Shown here in pieces: positions 39,245-51,200 of a DNA stretch of 64,000 nt. Both the position numbers and the translations under genes were made by a program. Below the pieces are notes generated by a model. It was not told where the DNA came from. It worked only from the letters and a program-made list of their open reading frames with translations, and ran no database searches. The stretch covers positions 80,307,757-80,371,756 of the forward strand of contig NC_080546.1 of the NCBI RefSeq assembly GCF_028640845.1, written 5' to 3'. This DNA comes from Ahaetulla prasina (taxonomy: Eukaryota; Chordata; Lepidosauria; Squamata; Colubridae). Position 1 is the first letter of the stretch. Each line of letters starts with the position of its first letter.

Positions 39245-42200
39245 CTTAAAGAAAGAAGGAAACATTTTTTGTAAAAAAAAAATATATATTACAGAAACAC
39301 AAAAAGGCATAGAGAGATCACAGATATGATATGAAATGATTCTTTTGTCTTTCCTGACCGTATATACGTACATGCTCCGTCTTCGTCATAATTGCTGAGG
39401 TCAAGATTAATGGATCTGCTGAATTCCAGAACGTTGCACCATTGGTCCTTGTTGATAACTTTGTACTTAGATTGCTACTTAAAACAAAAATAGCAGTTAT
39501 TCAAAACGCCTTTTGAACAAAGTCGCTAGGAACTAAAAATGCAAAAGCTAATTTTGCAAGTGTAATAGAAGGTGTGATATTCTATAATATAAATATAGCA
39601 ATAACATTTAAGGCTACCAAGCGTAACAGAAATTATCTTCCTCCCAAAACAAGAGGAAACCAGATGAAAGGAAGGTATCAAAAATCCATTTTTCTGGGAT
39701 GCATTGCACAGGGAATTTTAAAGAAATCATTGCCTCTTTCACAGTAAGCAAGCCTGCAAAATACTGTTGCCTGCTCTTCCTTTTCAGAAATCACAAATAA
39801 ATACTTTCCATATCAGCCTCAATATAATGGATCACTTTAGAGCAGGGCTGCCAAACTCATAGCCCGCAGGCCAGATGCGTCACGCACTGGTCAAGCCCAC
39901 GCCCAGTTTAGCAAAGGGGAAAAAAGTCATGATACATCACAACACTGCTGTGACGCTGTGAATTTGACACCCCTGCTTTAGAGAATGGAGTGTCCATCCA
40001 CTAGATCCAGATGTCCATCATTTACATCTACTGCATTTGCCGTAATTGATGTAAAAGACATCATTACAATAAAAACACTACTACGCTACGAACATTACTC
40101 CAAGCAAAAATTCCAAGCAATATATACATACATACATACATACATACATACATTCATACATACATACTTACATATATATGTATATATTTGTATTAATTGT
40201 AATTGTAAATATTAAGTGACCATATTTTCAATTAATTCACTGTCCATTCTCAATTTTAATTTTAATGCTGCATTTAAATAAACAAACACACAGAAAAGTT
40301 ATTTTCTACTTGTACCTCTAAGAACTGATGAAATACTGGAAAGAGGGGCCATGTTTTTCCTAAGAGAAGTCCTAGCATACACTTGGCAGTATTCATATCT
40401 AGGCTTCGCTGATCTTTTTCCTGTCAGAAGGAACAAAAAAATACCTTGTAATCTTGCTTAGTTGAGCTAAGACCCACATCAATTTTTTCCTCAGAAAAGT
40501 ATAATCCAGCTCTTATCTTTATCTAGCATTCCTTTGTTTTTTGTTTTCATCAATGGATGTGCAGTCAAGCTAGACTTCCTAAAGATTTTAATTAACTGTT
40601 CTTACTTCAGGAAATTCCTCCTGTGTTCCACATCTCTCGTTAACAAACTTCTACCCACTGCTTCTTGTCCTGCAATCTGGTACTTTGGAGCACGAGTCTC
40701 CAACCTTGGCAACTTTAAGCCTGGTGGACTTCAACTCCCAGAATTCCCCAGCCAGCTTTGAAGTCCGCCAGGCTTAAAGTTGCCAAGGTTGGAGACCCCT
40801 GCTTTGGAAAATAAGTTGACCCACTCCTTCCTGTGATAGGCCCTCAAGTACCAGAAGACAGCTAACTAATCCTTCTCTTTATTAGATGAATACCTAGTCC
40901 CCTTAACCATTAATGATACTGGTTAGCCTCTCGACCTCTTATCATCTTTGTTACCCTTCTCTGCACTCTTTCTAGAGTTTGTTAAAGTATTTAACTTTAA
41001 AATCAGTATTTATTTTTATTTATTTTATTTGTCAATCGTATATAACAGGTAAAAGTATAAACATGATTATGCACGCCCCTTACAGACCTCTTAGGAATGG
41101 GGTGAGGTCAACATTAGGCAGTTTAAGCTTAGAGTTTTGGGGATTTGGGGAAGAAACTAGTCAGGTAGTGCATTCCAGGCGTTGACCACACTGTTGCTGA
41201 AGTCATATTTTCTGCAATCGAGTTTGGAGCGGTTTACCTTGAGTTTGTATCTATTATTTGCTCGTATATTGTTGTGATTGAAGCTGAAGTAGTCATTGAC
41301 AGGTAGGACATTATGGTAGATAATCTTATATACTATGCTTAGGTCAGACTGAAGTCGGCATAGTTCTAAATTGTCTAAGCCCAAAATCTGGAGTCTGGTG
41401 GCATAAGGTATTTTATTGCGAACAAAGGAGTGGAATTGGAAGTATGAAGATATACTTCCAATTCCAGGAGGTGACCTGTTCACATACTAAGAGACATATT
41501 CCTATCTGCATGAATTACACTATTCCATTCTATGATTAAGATAATACAACAAAATATTGACTTTTTATTGTTGCAATAATCAACTTCAAAGACCAGGGAT
41601 ATACTGTATCATGTTTTAGACTGAAGGCCTCTTCTGGACTCCACAATCTCAGAAGCAGGAAGAGCCAAGAGAAAGCATTTAAAAATTTTAGTATTTTAAT
41701 TTTCATTTAACACATCATATGGCGACTTCCCATCTATTTAATACTTCCTTTCCTGTCCCATTAAATATTGGAGATATGAAAATGTTTCAAAATAACATCA
41801 CTTCAGGAACATACAAGATTGGTGTGAGGGCAAAAACCATAGGTAGAATATTCTATGACATTATTAATATGATTTTTAAAAAGTACAATTTTGGTAAGGG
41901 CAGATTCTGGGACAACATGCATGGTTTGGAGAGGTTGTATTTTGCAAATCCTGATGGTCTGCAACGGGTCAGAAAGAGAGGTGGAACCAACACTTGGGTT
42001 CCTCCTCACTATATGTTTCAAACTAGAATGTAATGTATTTTGCCTTTCAGGTAAGCAAGGTTAATATCTTCCCTCGGTTTCCAATCAAGAGCAAACAATT
42101 TAGGAGAGGAAATGTGGTTTTCTCATTCTGGCCAGGATTTACTAGAAGATTTAACAGAATTTCAGGCTACTCACACGTGCGAAGTCAAATGCATATCTAT

Positions 42201-45200
42201 AAATAAGCTTAAAATTCATAGGCTCGTTTAATAAAGATCTCAAGTAATCCAAAGAATTTCTTAGCTTCTCTGTTGTGTCACACCTGTAAAACGAATAATT
42301 GTCATGAATAGTGATTCAAAAGTTATGAGACAGATTGCTGCAATCACCCCACAAGCTGCAAATCCCTTGTTTTTAAAGTGTGGAAAATCTCTCTCACAAA
42401 ACAACTCTCACGAAATGACAAAGCACAACAACCTTTCTCCACTTAGCATGCGAGAGAAACCCATCTTCTGCACACATAAGGGGAAGGTGTAGGGCAGTCT
42501 CCTAAGACATATGGGGCACAGTAAATTGCTCCCCCCGCCCAGGAGGGGAGGGGCTTCAACCCAGTGATGAAATCTGAACCGGTTTACTACCAGTTTTCTC
42601 ACTGCGCATGTGCGCTGCACACCATGCCCCAAATGCGAGGTGCGTGCGTACAGGGGACACCAAAAGGAGGCATGGGGTAAGTCAAACAGCGTGGAGGGGG
42701 GGATCAGCTGTGGCGCGCGATCCTTTTTTTTTAACTTTTAAAAGCATTTTTTTACAACCTATTCAGCCAAATAGGTGGTAAAAAAATGCTTTTAAAAGTT
42801 AAAAAAAGATGTTCTGATGATTGTATGGCTCAACTGTGATCGTCAGAGCCTGTTTTTTTAACCTTTTAAAAGCATTTTTTTACAACCTATTCAGCTGAAT
42901 TGGTTGTAAAAAATGCTTTTAAAAGTTAAAAAAAGCTCTTGACGATCGCACGGCTCAGCTGTGAACATCAGAGCCTTTTTTTTTTACCTTTTAAAAGCAT
43001 TTTTTAAAAGAAGCGGCAAGCGGGTGACTGGGCAGGGGGGGCAGGGATTTTTGCTACCGGTTCTCTGAACCACCTGCCACCATCGCTACCAGATCAGTTG
43101 ATCCGGTCCGAACCGGGAGCATTTCACCCCTGTTTCAACCCCCATTACTTGGGATCTAGTGGGAGGATTTCAGGGGAAAGAGTGATCATTAGCTAGTATA
43201 GGTTCTGGAAGATGACAGTGTATAAGTGAGTACAATTGAGATGAGTATCAAGTGGGGGAGGGCATAGTGATGGCTATTCTTGAGACTCTGACTACAACTG
43301 GAAGTGCTTAAAAACCAGTTGTTCCACAATGTTTTAGGCCCCACAGTGTAAGATTTTAAATACTGAATGCTCCCAATTTTATTGAATATATTTCTTTAAT
43401 TCTTTATCATCTGCCTCAAAGTCTTGTGGAATGAACAATAAATAAAACCACGTAAATAAATATTCAGAAATAGATAGCGATAGCAATAGCACTTAGACTT
43501 ACATATTGCTTCATAGTGCTTTATACCATTCTCTGAGCTGTTTACTAATGTCAGGCTATTGCCCCCAACAATCCGGGTCCTCATTTTACCCGACCTCGGA
43601 AGGACGGAAGACTGAGTCAACCTTGAGCCAGTCAGGATCAAACTCCTGGCAGTGGGCAGAGCTGGCCTGCAGTTCCAACTGCATGCTAACCACTGCACCA
43701 CAGCTCCTAGATGTTATATGCATCGTCACAAAATGATTGGATAAGATAGTACAGGTTTTTTTTTAACTTTATATAGACATGCAAGATCAACTTTACAAGA
43801 GGACAATGATCCCTACTGGAGCTTTTTCACATTTGTTAATAGAAATAATACTTACTGCAGGGATGTCATTCCTTTTAGCCATTCTTGCAATGTAAAATAG
43901 CCCATGTTCTGAGCATCCAATTTCCAAGCCAACACAAGCATGGCTACCTGGTTTAAAAATAAACAAAAGATCCCAAAGTTTATATAAGAATTTTAATTTC
44001 TTCAGTGCTTTTCTTAATGCATCTTGTTTTCAAAGCCTTGTATTGGCAACCAGGGATAGGGCAGAAGGGATACACAGCTCCATTTTTTTCAACTATTTAA
44101 ACTTGAAAAAGTGCAGGGGATATTCCCAGTGTTGGCATTCAAGGGATGAGTAGAAAGACAAAAATAACTGAACTATAAGAAGGAAAGATGACTGCCAGAA
44201 ATGTATTTCTTCTGTTCAGCAAAACATTAATAAATATAATATTGAATCATTTCAATGGGCCACTTTCATATCATGATTAGCGTAAAACAGTCAAATGGTA
44301 AATGCATCGAATTTCTGCCCCACAGATGCCCATGGTCCATCGCATTGGTAGGTGAAGAAGTGATTTTCTTGTGATAGCTTGTCAACAGAGCAAATTTTTA
44401 AGTACGCCATCCAAATGCAAGTCAACATAGGAACTAGTCGCGGCCTGGGAACGGGCTGCGGCTGGGGCTTTAGACCGTGTCGTGCCTCTGCGGCCTCTGA
44501 CCCGGCGTAGATCCCAACCAGCTCCTTGGTTCTCCAAGGGGGATGAAACGCCGGAGAAGACACCTAGAGAGTTCCTGGAGGTCCAGCCGTTCAGAGGCTG
44601 ATCGGACACTAGTTAGGTCCTATAATAGGACCTACCTAGTGGCACTGAGGAAAGCGAGACGTTGCTACGTCTCCTCCCTCATTGCGTCGGCAGATAACCG
44701 CCCGGCCGCCCTGTTTTGGGTGACTCGTTCCCTCCTTCACCAGGGGGAGCGGGATGACCCGTTGCAGGGACGCGCTGAGGAGTTTAATGGTTATCTATAC
44801 GATAAAATCGTTCAGCTTCGGGACGGTTTGGACCAAAATTGGGTGGATCCAGGTGGGACGCCGGAGAGCGGTCTTGTTGAGATTGTTTGGGATGAGTTTG
44901 ACCCTGTGGCTCTCGAGGACATGGACAGGTTGCTGGGTAGATTGAACGCTACCACGTGTTTATTGGACCCGTGCCCCTCCTGGTTGGTACTGGCCACTCA
45001 GGAGGTGACACGAGGCTGGCTCCAGGAGATTACGAACGCTTCTTTGTTGGAGGGGGTCTTTCCGGCCGCCTTGAAAGAGGCGGTGGTGAGGCCCCTCCTC
45101 AAGAAGCCTTCCCTGGACCCAGCTGTCTTAGGTAATTATCGTCCGGTCTCCAACCTTCGCTTCGCGGCGAAGGTTGTAGAGAGTGTGGTGGCATGTCAAT

Positions 45201-48200
45201 TTCCCCGGCACCTGGATGAAACTGTCTATCTGGACCCGTTCCAGTCCGGCTTCCGGCCCAGATACAGCACTGAGACGGCTTTGGTCGCGTTGGTTGATGA
45301 TCTCTGGAGGGCCAGGGATAGGGGTTGTTCCTCTGCCTTGGTCCTATTAGATCTCTCAGCGGCTTTCGATACCATCGACCATGGTATCTTGCTGCACCGG
45401 TTGGGGGGATTGGGGGTGGGAGGGACCATTTATCGGTGGTTCTCCTCCTATCTCTCCGATGGGTCACAGACGGTGTTGACAGGAGGGCAGAGGTTGACCC
45501 CGAGGCACCTCACTTGTGGGGTGCCTCAGGGGTCGATTCTCTCGCCCCTCCTGTTCAACATCTATATGAAGCCGCTGGGTGAGATCATCAGTGGCTTCGG
45601 TGTGAGGTACCAGCTGTACGCTGATGATACTCAGCTGTACTTTTCCACACCGGGCCACCCCAACGAAGCTATTGAAGTGCTGTCCCGGTGTCTGGAAGCC
45701 GTACGGGTCTGGATGGGGAGAAACAGGCTCAAGCTCAATCCCTCCAAGACAGAGTGGCTGTGGATGCCGGCATCCCGGTACAGTCAGCTGCGACCGCGGC
45801 TGACTGTTGGGGGCGAGTCATTGGCCCCGATGGAGAGGGTGCGCAACTTGGGCGTCCTCCTGGATGAACGGCTGTCTTTTGAAGACCATTTGACGGCCGT
45901 CTCCAGGAGAGCTTTTTACCAGGTTCGCCTGGTTCGCCAGTTGCGCCCCTTTCTAGACCGGGATGCCCTATGCACGGTCACTCACGCTCTCGTGACATCT
46001 CATCTGGATTACTGCAATGCTCTCTACATGGGGCTCCCCTTGAGGAGCACCCGGAGACTCCAGGTAGTTCAGAATGCAGCTGCGCGGGTGATAGAGGGAG
46101 CCCCTCGTGGCTCCCATGTGACACCCCTCCTGCGCAGACTGCACTGGCTACCTGTGGCCTTCCGGGTGCGCTTCAAGGTTTTGGTAATGATCTTCAAAGC
46201 GCTCCATGGCATAGGGCCGGGCTATTTACGGGACCGTCTGCTGCTACCGAATACCTCTCACCAACCCGTGCGCTCTCACAGAGAGGGACTCCTCAGGGTG
46301 CCATCGGCTAGGCAGTGCCGTCTGGCGACACCCAGGGGAAGGGCCTTCTCTGTGGGGGCTCCCACCCTTTGGAACGAGCTTCCCCCAGGACTTCATCAAC
46401 TTCCGGACCTCTGAACCTTTCGCCGCGAGCTTAAAACTCATCTATTTCTTCTGTTCAGCAAAACATTAATAAATATAATATTGAATCATTTCAATGGGCC
46501 ACTTTCATATCATGATTAGCGTAAAACAGTCAAATGGTAAATGCATCGAATTTCTGCCCCGCATATGCCCATGTTCCATCGCATTGGTAGGTGAAGAAGT
46601 GATTTTCTTGTGATAGCTTGTCAACAGAGCAAATTTTTAAGTACGCCATCCAAATGCAAGTCAACATTGTTTCTGGATGTATGTATTCCTAAATAAACTG
46701 GAAAATATACATTCATACACTATAACATACATTCTGCATGCATGGACATATGGAACCATTTGCTACAATTGTCTAATCACAAATGGAAGTTGTGCGCTAG
46801 AGCTGCCCACATGGCTAGAGGGTAACAGAACCATATTTGCCGTTTAATTACATAATGGATAAACACACCGTGCCAGCACTATCAATCTGCTAAGTTCCTC
46901 ATCAGGTTTAGGATAGAGCGACAGAACAAATAAATCACAAGGTTCTTTTTTAAAAAAAAAAATGGAAATGGGTGAAGCGCAAACTGATTCCCTACTACCA
47001 ATAAATGAACTTGAACGTACATTTTCTGGCTCAACCCCTATGTCCTCACAGAACTTCTCCATTCCTTCAGGACCCACAACATCATCTGTTCCTACAAGTA
47101 AATGACAAAGATTATTTTCTACTCAAAAGTTACAATCGCTTGATTATTAAAGTCCAAATGACTGGACCATACAAAAAGAGCAGCTCTTACAAGGATGTGA
47201 TTTCTTGAACACTGCTTAGGCACACAGCAGGAAGTGCAGGTCCAAAGATCAAAAACTCCTTTCTCTATCTCAATCCCACAAGATACAGCTGTCACAACAT
47301 GCAAATATTCAAAGAGCCCAAAGGTTCCTCAAAACAGAATCAAATGTTATTATTTACTTTATTGCAGATTCACATCCACTGCTCCAATTAACCAAAAAGA
47401 AATAGTCTTCAAATGTTTAAAATACAGCCCCTCAAAACCACCTTTGAATTTTCAAAAAAGGATCTCTTAAGTATCTGCAAGACTGACTGTAATAAAAGTT
47501 AAGCTGCACTTTTGGAGAAAGGTAAAATTATTTGAAGTCATCCTCATTTAATTAAAAAGTTGATATTTTAATACTTCAAATTGATTTTTCCTTTCAAATT
47601 CTTGCTTAGTAATATTTAAGAAATGTGCAGATGTGAACACTTGCCTGCATATTCATAGAACCATTCTAAACACCTTTTACTTGAAAACATATCATCTTCT
47701 GACCTTATTCTGGTAGAATCATATTTTCTGTACATGCTGAAAAAAAAGAGAAAAAGCTTAAGAACATGGTGTTTCACAGTTCTATAAAATGATATGCCAA
47801 GGTCGATAGACTGCAAGCCTTTGAAGTAACCTCTGGTCCCTGGTCAATCCACTCGCTTTCAGAATTCTGACACTGAATAATTTTATAAGATCATTTGCAT
47901 GAACTTCCAAATTCTACACTGAAATTTAAAGCACTTTCAAGACAGGCCTTAAATAGATGCAACGAACGGCATGATCCTGGAAAAAGAAGCGGCTGCTTTA
48001 TGAAATCAACTGCAACTCTTACAGCACAAGGATCTTTTTTTTCTGATTTGCACTGAAGCCTAGAAAAAAAAAATCAGGCTGCTTTAATGAATAGAAATGC
48101 TGTGTGCTGAATTGAGATCCAAAACATTTCTTCCCAACTATTTTCATGTACAACCAGAAGTAGGGAATAAATCTTGCTTATCAAATTTTACTTTACTTAC

Positions 48201-51200
48201 TTACTACAAATTGAGGCTCACCATTGTGACATTTGCGTTGTATAGGGTTTTCTATTGTTTTGCCACTCACCCACCATAATCAAAGTGTGTAGACTGCTTA
48301 GGTCAAATTATAAAATCTATGGAGAAATCTGTCCTCCTAAATAATTTCTTATGGAAGAATAGGTAGCATTGACGATAACTCTTAAAATAATGAGAGTATA
48401 TTGTACCAGGCCTGCAGAGCATAAGAAAGCCTAGAAATCTCATCTAAATAAGCTGCTGATGTAGTTGAAAGTCCAACCATCTTCTCCTGGTTTGCTGCCC
48501 TTCCAAATGTCTTGTTTCTTAATTGAATAATAACCGAATACGAAAGGTTACATACCCATCATGTCTACTTTTTTTAGCTGTCAGATCATCTCCTGTTGTA
48601 GGTCGCCTTTTTTTTCTTGGAGGCATCACTTTGCTAAAGCTGTCTGATGAACTGCAAGATCTCAGGTTTCCTGCAATGTAGGAATGTAGGAAAAAGAGAC
48701 AAACCTGAAAATAGGTAGATGTTATTTAATTATCTTATTTCATCAAGTTATACTTTCTCGCAAAATTTTGAGGCAGCTTATCAATCAAACTTAGGACTTT
48801 TTAAACCACACTGAAACATCACAAGAGAAAATTCAGATGTGCAATGCCCCTAAAGGCCTAATATAATATACAAATGTATAATATATTAGCATCTGTAATG
48901 GGAATTGTTTGGGGGTTTTTAGCATGTTTTGCAAACTCAGTTACAATAGTTTGTGTACTGGTGGTTATAATTTACATGTTGTGGGATGTGTAAATTAGCC
49001 CCTCTGATTTATTCACTGAAGATAATTAAACAAATCATGATTAATCAAATGTTTTTAACATAGCCTACAGCAAGCTATTGTTTTAATTGAACATTTACTA
49101 CGTATAAAAAGTAATTGATATAATATTAAATAACTGAATACACGTTGTTACACCTTTAAAACAATCGATCCACATCATTTTATAAATCCTGGGAAGGATT
49201 TCTCCTCCATTTTGATAGAAATTAAAGTATGATACAAATTTGCCTAACGAATAAAAATTTAATAAGGTTTCCTTTCCATTCAACGTTCTTAAAAATTCTG
49301 TAATGCATATAAACATAAGAACTTTACCTGTTTGGTGATCGTCTTGACTAGTATCTTCTGTCAAATTCTGAAAAAAATAAATTAATTAATTAACTGGGAA
49401 TTTGGATATTGCTTTGTACGTTCAAATATTGACAGCTATCTTATTCTGGCCCACTACTTTCCCTCATCAGATTTAAATGTCAAAGACTACAGTCAGTTAC
49501 GACTGATTCTTTCCCTCTTACCTGAGGGAAAACGTGTGAACTTTCTGCTTTAAATTATTCTGGATGAAATTTCTTAAGTGTTTTATCATAAAAATTGTCA
49601 TTAATATTGTTTTGATATTTCCCTTTAATTACTGCAAAATGCATGGGTTCAAGAAAGTTCCAGATTTCATCTCACTTCTAAGAATTTCAAACAACTTATC
49701 CATATAAGCAAATAATAAGTAAGACATTGTAGCCTGATTTCCCCCCCAAAGTCAGCAAGATAAATGCAGCCTGATTATAACTGATATTAACAGTGGGATT
49801 AAATGCTCCTTTGGATTAAAATAATATCGGAATTGGATATAAACGGCCTAGACTTGGAGCAGATACTAAACAATCAAGTGTCCCCCAGATGTTCTGGATT
49901 ACACCAAGTAAAGGAAGGTCCAGAGCAAGATCAAGCATGTGCTATAAGTCTATTTTAGACTAACTGTTTGAAAAGATGGAGTGAAAATCTCTGGACTGTA
50001 AAATATGAGATCCACCAAAAGAACGAAGGCAATGTTGGAGTTTTACTTCCCTCAAAGACCTGTGTGCATGATCTCCTTTTATTGGTTCACCCATTGGTAG
50101 CCAGATTATGTCCAAGGGGGTTATTACTATTAGCAGGAAGCATGTGGGAAAGATGGCTGGTGTTGGTTTAGCCAAAAAGCAGGGAGTGAGAAAAGTAGCT
50201 TAATAGAATAACAGAGTTGGAAGGGCTTTGGAGATCTTCTAATACAAGCTCTTGCACAAGGAGGAGAACCTATATCATTCTGGCTGCCAAATCTTTTCTT
50301 AAAAACATCCAGTGTTGGAGCACCCACAACCTCTGAAGGCAACCCATTCCACTGGTTAATTGTTCTCACTGTGAGGAAATTTCTCCTTAGGTCTAGATTG
50401 GCTCTCTCCTTGATTGGTTTCCATCCATTGCTTCTTGTCTTGCCTTCAGGTGCTTTAGAGAAGGGGTCGCCAACCTTGGCAACTTTAAGACTTGTGATTT
50501 CAACTGCTAGAGTTCCTCAGCCAGCTTTGCTAGATGAGGAATTCTGGGAGTTGAAGTCCACAAGTCTTAAAGTTGCCAAGGTTGGAGACCCCTGCTTTAG
50601 AGAATAGGTTGGTCCCCTCTTCCTTGTGGCAGCCTCTCAAATATTGGAACACTATCATGTCACCCATAGACCTGCTTTTCACTAGACTAAACACAGCCAA
50701 TTCCTGCAACTGTTTTTTATATGTTTTAGCACACCCACCCATTCCCAATCATCTTTGTACCTCTTTTCTACACTTTTTCCAAAGTCTCTACATTTTGTTT
50801 TAATATTGTGGAGTCCAAAACTGGACATAATATTCCAGCTATGGCCTTACTAAGGTTTTATAAAGCGACACTAACACCTCATGTGATCTTGATTCTATCC
50901 CTGTTAATGCAGCCTAGAACTGCCCTGACCTTTTTGGGTGCAGCACACTGAGTTCCCTTTAATCTCTCATTTAATCAATTATGAAGATATTGAAGAGTGC
51001 TGGGCCTAAGACAAAACTTGGGGTAACCCACTGCTTACTTCTTTCCATACAGATGTAGTTCCATTAAGGAATACACGCTGAATGAGGACTGTAAGCCAGT
51101 TACAAATCCAGCTGATGGTGATGCTGTCTAACTTACTAAGACGTAGGTTGTGCTCTACTTTGTCAAATGCCTAACTGAAATCTAAGTATACTATGTCCAC

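Larger units (their letters stand above)
46668..50202 (-). other. DCUN1D4 introns around exons 3-6, mostly unique
   Basis: Between the listed exons I see no clear repeat; AT-rich intronic sequence. Confidence 0.5.

Noticed and set aside
44543..46414. The 623-codon frame as a host gene or new RT-based system
   Set aside because: Sequence blocks are those of an L2-group LINE ORF2, and related copies lie at 13, 15, 17 and 23 kb; it has a frameshift and an early stop.
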